From the NCBI GenBank assembly GCA_025449115.1, contig JAHLKC010000082.1, forward strand, positions 1 through 64,000: a stretch of 64,000 nt of DNA, given 5' to 3'. A program made the translations under genes and the position numbers. Numbering within the stretch: the first letter of the stretch is position 1; every line of letters starts with the position of its first letter. The notes below the pieces were generated by a model. The model was given only the letters and a program-made list of their open reading frames with translations. It searched no databases and was not told the DNA's origin. Source of the DNA: Chytridium lagenaria. Its lineage: Eukaryota > Chytridiomycota > Chytridiomycetes > Chytridiales > Chytridiaceae. Shown here piece by piece: positions 58,001-64,000 of the stretch.

Positions 58001-59073
58001 GGTACGCCAGCTCCTAACTTGGTAGTAAATCTCTTATCGGGCGTAAGGGAGAGACGAAGAAGTGAAAGCTTCTCCAAAAACTTGGCGATGTCCAGCAAAT
58101 CCTCCTCAAGCGAGTAGACCCGTTTCGGTGATGCAGAATTTGAAGAAGAAGCTGCCGATGCAGACCACAAGAAAGACAGCCCATACATACTTGCATTCGT
58201 CTGTGCAGCCTCAGGTACCTTCAGCTTTTCCTCGCCAGATGAAGCCGGGATGGACGCCTGCAGAGCTGCCCTGACCTCATCCTGATTGCCAGATAGATAG
58301 GCTCGAACAACAGGCGATGCTTCCAGCCTATCCTGAAGATATGCAATTTGCAAGGGTTCAAAAGTGCAGAGGGCGGCTGAAGTCGACAGACTAATCCATT
58401 TGCTGGCCACTGATTGAGCTGGAGGTGCCTGCCCAAGAGTGAATGCAGAAGCAGCAGCAGAAGTTCCAGCGGATAAAGCATTCGCCGCGGCCATCACCCC
58501 AAGTATATCTGAGCTTCCGGCTTTGGAATCTTTCTCAGGATGTGTCATATATATGTCAACGGACCCCACCGCGAATGCAAATTCGAGCGAGGGCTTTCTG
58601 CTGTCAACCTCATCGCTAGTCCAGGTTGTATTATAGGAGGCTTCGGTATATTGCCATCGATGTTGGATCTCAAAAGTTGTGGTTGAGCTGCAACGACAGC
58701 CTCGTTCGACCGGACGAATGATGCCAAGCCTCGCACAAAGGCATCCCCATCTTGAGTCGAAGGAGCAACCTAGTTCAATAGATAGCATTAACAGCCATGA
58801 GAGAAGCATACCCAATCGGCTATGGAAATAATAATTGCTGCAGCCAACCGCCAACAAAGTATACCAACCTGTTGTTGCTCGACTTTCGTCATCCGACTGG
58901 CTTTTGATGGACCAAATGAAAGGCAAAAAAATTGAGCTCGCTGATTGGCACATCGCCATGAGTTGACCAAAAAGTGACCTTGGAAGGCACGGAAGCAGGT
59001 TTCGATGGACCCTCGTGCCTTTACGTGTGGTCCTTTCAACGACTGACTTTTGTCGATATTGCTAAAGCTCATC
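52036..59073 (-). CDS. Giant leucine-rich-repeat protein with C-terminal PH-like region
   Basis: One gene of about 2,200 residues is inferred from frame and composition continuity. The start at 59073 is MSFSNIDKSQSLKGPHVKAR. An N-terminal domain (58740-57890) includes SLEFAFAVGSVDIYMTHPEK and KALELGQVQVASIADWS. LRRs follow (57850-57370): LLHANLSHNSLKGF, VTYLDLSHNIFKSIPPELI, LKVLNLAHNQI, LEILSLRRNTVEIL, LRAIDLTDNNISEV, with a capping NPC. Next are FNYFKTRALNLLLDGTLPS, a long acidic/Ser-rich disordered region (57228-55204), and a PH-like region: SYILLTDRALYLFVPTF, YKRIPLERLARVDVGPNRQY, SIVLLTRDRTLTSKIIDSL. The end is basic. The layout matches fungal LRR/PH proteins of the STK11IP/nischarin type; the role is unknown. 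Frame shifts near 57850, 54780, 54350, 53890 and 53200. Confidence 0.65.
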
Positions 59074-59113
59074 CTGTTATAGCATTTCAGCACCACGGCG
59101 CATTCGCCTTCGG

Positions 59114-60923
59114 ATGCATCAAGCGGAGACAGGCAGCATAATTGAGGAGAGAAGGGACAATCACCTCTTCCAACTTCCACTTCTCTCCTTGTGTGCAGAG
59201 TGCTCGAGTAGAGACAGATTACTTAATGTTGCTTTGCGTTGTGGAAAGACATCAACGACACCATGCTGCCATTCAAAACAGGATTTGACTTCACCAAAGC
59301 ATTCACATGATCACTTTCAAATTGCGGGCGAACCTTGCGTCCTGCCAAAGTTCGGACCTTATGCCGCTTCTTACCGAAAAATGCTCACGCATCCCGTCAC
59401 TCCAAACAGCTCCGTGCAAGGATGGACAACGCCGCCGGCGCCTTTATTAACGGTCGATCTCTCCACATTTCCTGCCATGCATGAAGTGTTGGCAAAACCC
59501 TGGTCGCGAGGCTCGCTTGCTCTGACCCGCAATAATTCTAGCCTAAGGCAACCCACACTTTTTCCAAAGGATTTGCCTCGATTTGCTTTAACTCGTAGAT
59601 CAAAGCATGTGTCCACACAAAGCTCTACTCGTCTTCATTTCAATCAGAGTGAAATGCATTTCGCGATTCTTCGATGGCAAGCGGCTATACGACGTGTCTT
59701 AGATATGTTAGCTATTAAGCGTCGATTTTCTCATCAATCTGAGGGAATGAGCTTGTGGCATGCCGATACCAGCTTTTTGACCGAAGGATGCAAGTTTCGT
59801 AATTTTCAAGAAGAAATGGAGTCGACCAAATTCTTGTTTCATCTGAAGAGATACATTATGAAACCTTTTGAGCACAGGACTTTCGACGATGTTGAGGAAA
59901 TGGATAAATGGTTGATGCATATTCCTTGGTTTCAAGCTTTGATGAAGGTATCTATTTCTAAAGTTGGCATATCTAATTCTACATCAGGACCTAAGGCTAC
60001 GTCTTTGGGATTTTTTGAGGTACGAATCTCAACCGCGAGGAGCTGTGTTGGTCAAATCTCACAGTCATGGACGTGTTTGGTATTCGCTACTAGCTGGATT
60101 TTGTGAAGAACGATTTGGATCATGCACAGATATGATATCATTATCGTCGCTACCGCGTTCCTCGGGATCGAAGTATTTAAAAACCTCCAAAATCAACTCG
60201 CAGCACCACCGCGCCTCCCCCATTACATGGAAGTCCCGTGAAGCCACCCATCGAAGCCCACCCAAGCTCTTAAATTCACCTTTCTCTATCGGTGCGTTTT
60301 CCTCGGTCATGGACTCATCCGGAGATATTCGCAAAACAAGCATCATATGTTTAAGCTATTGCGACTTTATATCTTTGGAAAAATCTGACTTTATGTGTGC
60401 TCTAAAAGAGATCAACTCCGGCTCTCACCTTGTTATGCGATACTTGCGACGTTTTAAATCGTTTAGTAGAGTCAGCAGATACGACCTGTCAAGTGTATCT
60501 GTACATGGGAGAATTAGACGTTACCCAGGCGGAACTATCATCGTAGATGCTAGCTCGAGCAGAGACCATGACACGGTGTTTTTCGGTAAGAATTTTCTAT
60601 TCATTTGTACTTTGGGGAGCCTTTAGGGCTAATTTTCTCCAATGGCTGTCGTGTCTATTGATTATACTTCAGTTTTCTCTGGTGAAGCTGTTGCGAAAAC
60701 GCGTGACTCGAGTACCACCTTACCCGTCCACGTCTCCTTCCCGCAACTTTGGAACATCGGTCTTTCCCCGTATACAGAAGATCTCAACTTCAGGGTCGCT
60801 CTCAAGGAACCCTCACCCGTGAACAAGCATTCTTTTGAGGCAGGACCTTTAGGATGCGACATAGTAGCTATCCCCGCGCGAATCCTTCGAGCATTGAAAT
60901 TTAGTAAACCCGAAACGCGATGA
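59114..60923 (+). CDS. CNBD2-like cyclic-nucleotide-binding-domain protein
   Basis: Resembles CNBD2, a sperm CNB protein, in having a helical lead with FLFHLKRYIMKPFEHRTFDD and EEMDKWLMHIPWFQALMK before the nucleotide-binding fold. The first CNB reads LRYESQPRGAVLVKSHSHGR, VWYSLLAG, then GAFSSVMDSSGDIRKTSIIC at the cassette: the Arg is present but the ribose-binding Glu is not obvious. CDFISLEKSDFMCALKEINS follows the cassette. A second, incomplete-looking CNB has VHGRIRRYPGGTIIVDASSS and ends at 60923 (FSKPETR). The start is uncertain because the frame is open to 59114, which lies 40 bp from the divergent LRR/PH start; introns are at about 59948-60014 and 60585-60650, with frame shifts. Confidence 0.6.
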
Positions 60924-61176
60924 ATACCAATGCCTAATTCTAATATATTAATGTTATAAAGGTTGCATGGATTTTCAAACTTGAAACATTCCTAACAGAA
61001 TGCCATAAGAATTTTGGATAAACAGTAATAAAAAATTAATTGGAGAGAACAAAAAGAAGGGTTGCAGGGTGAAGCTTTTGAGGTATACTAAATGGATAAT
61101 AACACAACGCTAGTAAGGACAGTTTATAGCAAACAAAAAAATAATACCGTAAAAGTAAATGCCGCGGCACCTAGCT
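60924..61176. other. Convergent intergenic spacer
   Basis: AT-rich DNA between the convergent ends of the CNBD2-like and CSC1-like genes. Nothing else seen. Confidence 0.5.
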
Positions 61177-64000
61177 TTACGGAAGGTCTAAAGGAGTTGT
61201 AAAAAACGAGGGGCATTCAAGGGAAATCACGACGTGATTTTGCATATGAGCCCACGAACTCATCCCATCAAAGAAACTCCTTACTTTCCCAAGAAGCCCT
61301 CTCGGCCCCCCTCTAAAATCTTCCACCTCATCAGCGTCCTCCTCATCCATCCCTGTCCCAATAGCAGCAACCCCAACCTTCTGCAACCCCACAATCCTCC
61401 TAAACAGCGCTCTCTGTTGTCGAATCTGATCCTCCCTGGCCTCGCGCAACCTCCGGGGTTGCTGTGACGTCTGCGAAGCCGGCAACCAAGCAACAGGGAG
61501 TCGACCTATGAGAGCAGGGTGGATGTACGTGTGGAGTTGGAGATCAGGTGCGTCGAAAACGCTTATACCGCGAGGAGATAAAGCAGATCCACCCGCACCC
61601 ACACCGCTGACACCGTTAGACGCACTAGCAAGAGCTTTGAGCATGTTTTCGTCTTCATCGCCTTCAGGGATGATGGAGGGTTGGAGTGGGGCATCGAGGA
61701 TTCCAGGAACACGATGGAGGGTGGTTCAAGAGGTGCTGAAGGGGAAATAAGATCTTCCCCGTCAGAAAGGTCTTCAACACCTGAAGTATCGTCACCATCC
61801 ACTTCTGAGGGTTCCTCAAACAGACTATACGTTGCATCATCCTCTCTTCTAAAGCTCGTGAAGGAATCTCTAGTTGGTGTTGCGGACAAACTTGCGCTTT
61901 TCACAGCACTGTCAAACATGGTAGACGGTGAAGTTGGTGAAGCCTCGGGCTCCAAAAAACGACACCAACGTTGACGTAGGTTGAGGATTTGACGGTCCAC
62001 TCGGGACTTGACGGCGTTAGATCAATATCTTGACTCTCTCGGCTCGTATTCATATTTTGGGACGGAATAAGCGGACTCAACAACTCTGTCCCCAGCAACG
62101 TTCTACTTCTCAACAAAGAATCCGAATCCACATTTTCATCCTGCAGCCGTCTCCTCGTCAACCGTCCACGTCCACCCATCCACCGTCTCGGAGAAACATC
62201 CCCAAGCTCCTTGAACTTATCAAGCGACTCAAAATCAGCCGCCCGACGCGGTGACTCAGATGGTGCCGCCATCGCGGCATCCGCCGAGTTCGCATGTACC
62301 TTCCCCGTTCTCGGCGTTTTTGACAATTCCCTCGCAACCTTCCCCACAAGCTCAATAGGTGCATTCCTAATGAGCTTCTCATACCCCTCCCTGAACCACC
62401 AAAAACATGGCCAACGAGCAAAACAGTAACGGGAAGACACCAACAATCATCTGAACGTATCCGGACCACTCTGGAGCGGCGGATCGGACACCGTTGGCCA
62501 GAGTCGAAATGAGACTTGAGGGGGTGCTGTCTTTGCTTCCGTGTTTGAATGCGAGAACACCCATCATAGAAATCTGCATGATCATCAAGCCGGAGAGACA
62601 TCTACGGATGGCCATAGGTGCGTGCAAGCCGGCGGATTCGTATTTGGGTAGGTGGACGTAGAGAAGAAGGTACTTGTGGACAAAGTAGGCGATAGCAAAG
62701 AATGCGGCGCAGAAGGGTAGGATGAGCGGTGCGATCGCCGAGTCTGAACAAAATTCTAGGTTAGCATTGAACAATAAGGGACAAATACACATACAAGTTA
62801 TTCCAATAACCCAGATCGCGGTGGGGGATGGTGTAAGAAACTCCGTAATTCAGGGAAGTGAGTAAAGACGGATAATAAGCATCCGACACATCTCTTGGGC
62901 TCGTCCGCGACCAAGGCGCCAAACGTAGCAACCAAGTCAAAAGCACAGGTCCAGCAAGCACCAACTGCGCAGGAGCAACAGCAAACGCTTGAAGAATTAC
63001 ATAACTTATGATGGGAAGGAGAGCTCTGAATTACGGAAAATTTAAAATCAGACACGTTGCAAGCAATGGAAGACCAAGTAAAATTACTGGATTTTTGTTT
63101 CATACCTTTGGCATGGTATCTCCCAAGATCTGAATGACGGTATTAAAATTGAGATCCGTTTTATCCAAAATATCCCATAAAGTACGCCCGACAACGTAAA
63201 GAAGAATATTGTAGATAATGTAGAAGAAGTATCTAATCCGCAATTTAGCATCATAGAAAAATATCCCCAGCCAAATGAGATCATAACCACAACTTACTTT
63301 GAAAACACAGACATCTCAATCCAGCTGAGTGCCTCCATTCCCTGAAGCTGCGAAAGCACTAAAAAGACACAACTATCAGGAAAAACCCCCCACATAAACA
63401 GAAAAAGATACATTTTAACAGATAGTCCACTCACCCGTCAACAGCGCTGGCAACGGACGAAGTCCAAGCATTAAACAACAAAGTTAACACAACCTGCTGC
63501 AACATCTCTTTCCCATTCTTCCCTAACCGATCAAAAAGATCTTTCAAGAACGGGAACTTTTCAAGATCCATCGACGGTAGAACGTTTAAGGACGCAAGGG
63601 TGAAAATAGCAATAGTGGACAGGAACACGACAAATACAAGAACAGAGTTCACGACAAGACCGCGGAGGACTTTCACGGAGGAATCAGCGGCCCGGGAGGA
63701 CAGGTTGGGCCAGTATATGTCGCGAGGTTCAGGGGCCATACGGGCCATGCAGGCAAACGGGCGACGGGAGAGGATGATTTGAGAGCTATAGTCTATTAAA
63801 GCAAAATTTGGTTAGTGAAGGAAGGACCTCTCAACTTTTTTGAAACAAACTCAAAGAAAACGAAAGGCATCAGAAAAAAAAGGCTATGATTGACAATAGT
63901 AAAACAGATAGAAATCATGGCGTAACATCAGCAACACTAAACTTATAGGCCGATCAATGTAAAGGCAAAGGAAAGGGGAAAAAAAAAAACCAAAAGAAAA
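61177..64000 (-). CDS. CSC1: CSC1/TMEM63 (OSCA) cation channel, 5' end beyond the window
   Basis: A mechanosensitive/hyperosmolality-gated cation channel. The visible part begins at a splice acceptor near 63790 (YSSQIILSRRPFACMARMAP) and carries the family hallmark APEPRDIYWPNL (about 63740). Membrane segments follow: LVVNSVLVFVVFLSTIAIFT, LQQVVLTLLFNAWTSSVASA, YFFYIIYNILLYVVGRTL, AFAVAPAQLVLAGPVLLTWL, LPFCAAFFAIAYFVHKYLLL and MIVGVFPLLFCSLAMFL. A long cytosolic C-terminal tail rich in Ser/Asp/Arg runs to 61177. Several short introns and frame shifts (about 62440 and 61700) are present. The N-terminal membrane helices and RRM-like cytosolic domain must lie past 64000; 63800-64000 looks intronic. 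Confidence 0.8.

Overview
This is nuclear DNA of a zoosporic fungus, most likely a member of Chytridiomycota. The genes are eukaryotic and mostly carry several short GT-AG introns (about 40-200 bp). The gene set is fungal (GT71 mannosyltransferase, CSC1 channel, Siw14 phosphatase) but includes motile-cilium genes (enkurin, a lebercilin-like coiled coil) and an opsin-guanylyl cyclase fusion, a type known only from fungi with swimming zoospores. Moderate GC content fits Chytridiomycota better than GC-rich Blastocladiomycota. No rRNA, tRNA, CRISPR or transposon was recognised.

Layout. 1-7.7 kb: a frame-broken gene at the left edge, the Golgi tether subunit COG7 and two poorly resolved genes. 8.5-14.5 kb: the highlight, a rhodopsin-guanylyl cyclase (8572-10993, minus strand), followed on the same strand by a cytosolic protein with two cyclic-nucleotide-binding (CNB) domains (12151-14481). 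The next gene on that strand is the flagellar protein enkurin (15076-17040). 17.8-23.5 kb: a secreted ten-cysteine protein and two F-box genes, set in repeat-rich DNA (minisatellites, a G35 homopolymer, microsatellites). 24.7-34 kb: a four-RRM RNA-binding protein, a GT71 mannosyltransferase and small or disordered orphans. 34-64 kb is gene-dense: METTL23-like methyltransferase, an F-BAR/PH/C2/RasGAP protein, a disordered repeat protein, a membrane protein, GatA, TBC1D19-like RabGAP, lebercilin-like protein, Siw14-like phosphatase with an altered P-loop, HAPSTR1-like protein, a giant LRR/PH protein, a second (CNBD2-like) CNB protein, and a CSC1/TMEM63 channel cut by the right edge.

The opsin cyclase, the two CNB proteins and the two ciliary proteins suggest light-to-cGMP signalling in the zoospore, with candidate cGMP readers encoded nearby. 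The genomic association is visible; the functional link is inference.

Caveat: many otherwise intact genes change frame by one nucleotide, often at homopolymers, while domain order and motifs are preserved (five points in the opsin cyclase alone). I read this as residual indel error in the assembly rather than mass pseudogenisation. Gene limits are given from homology and frame continuity; several exon junctions are approximate.
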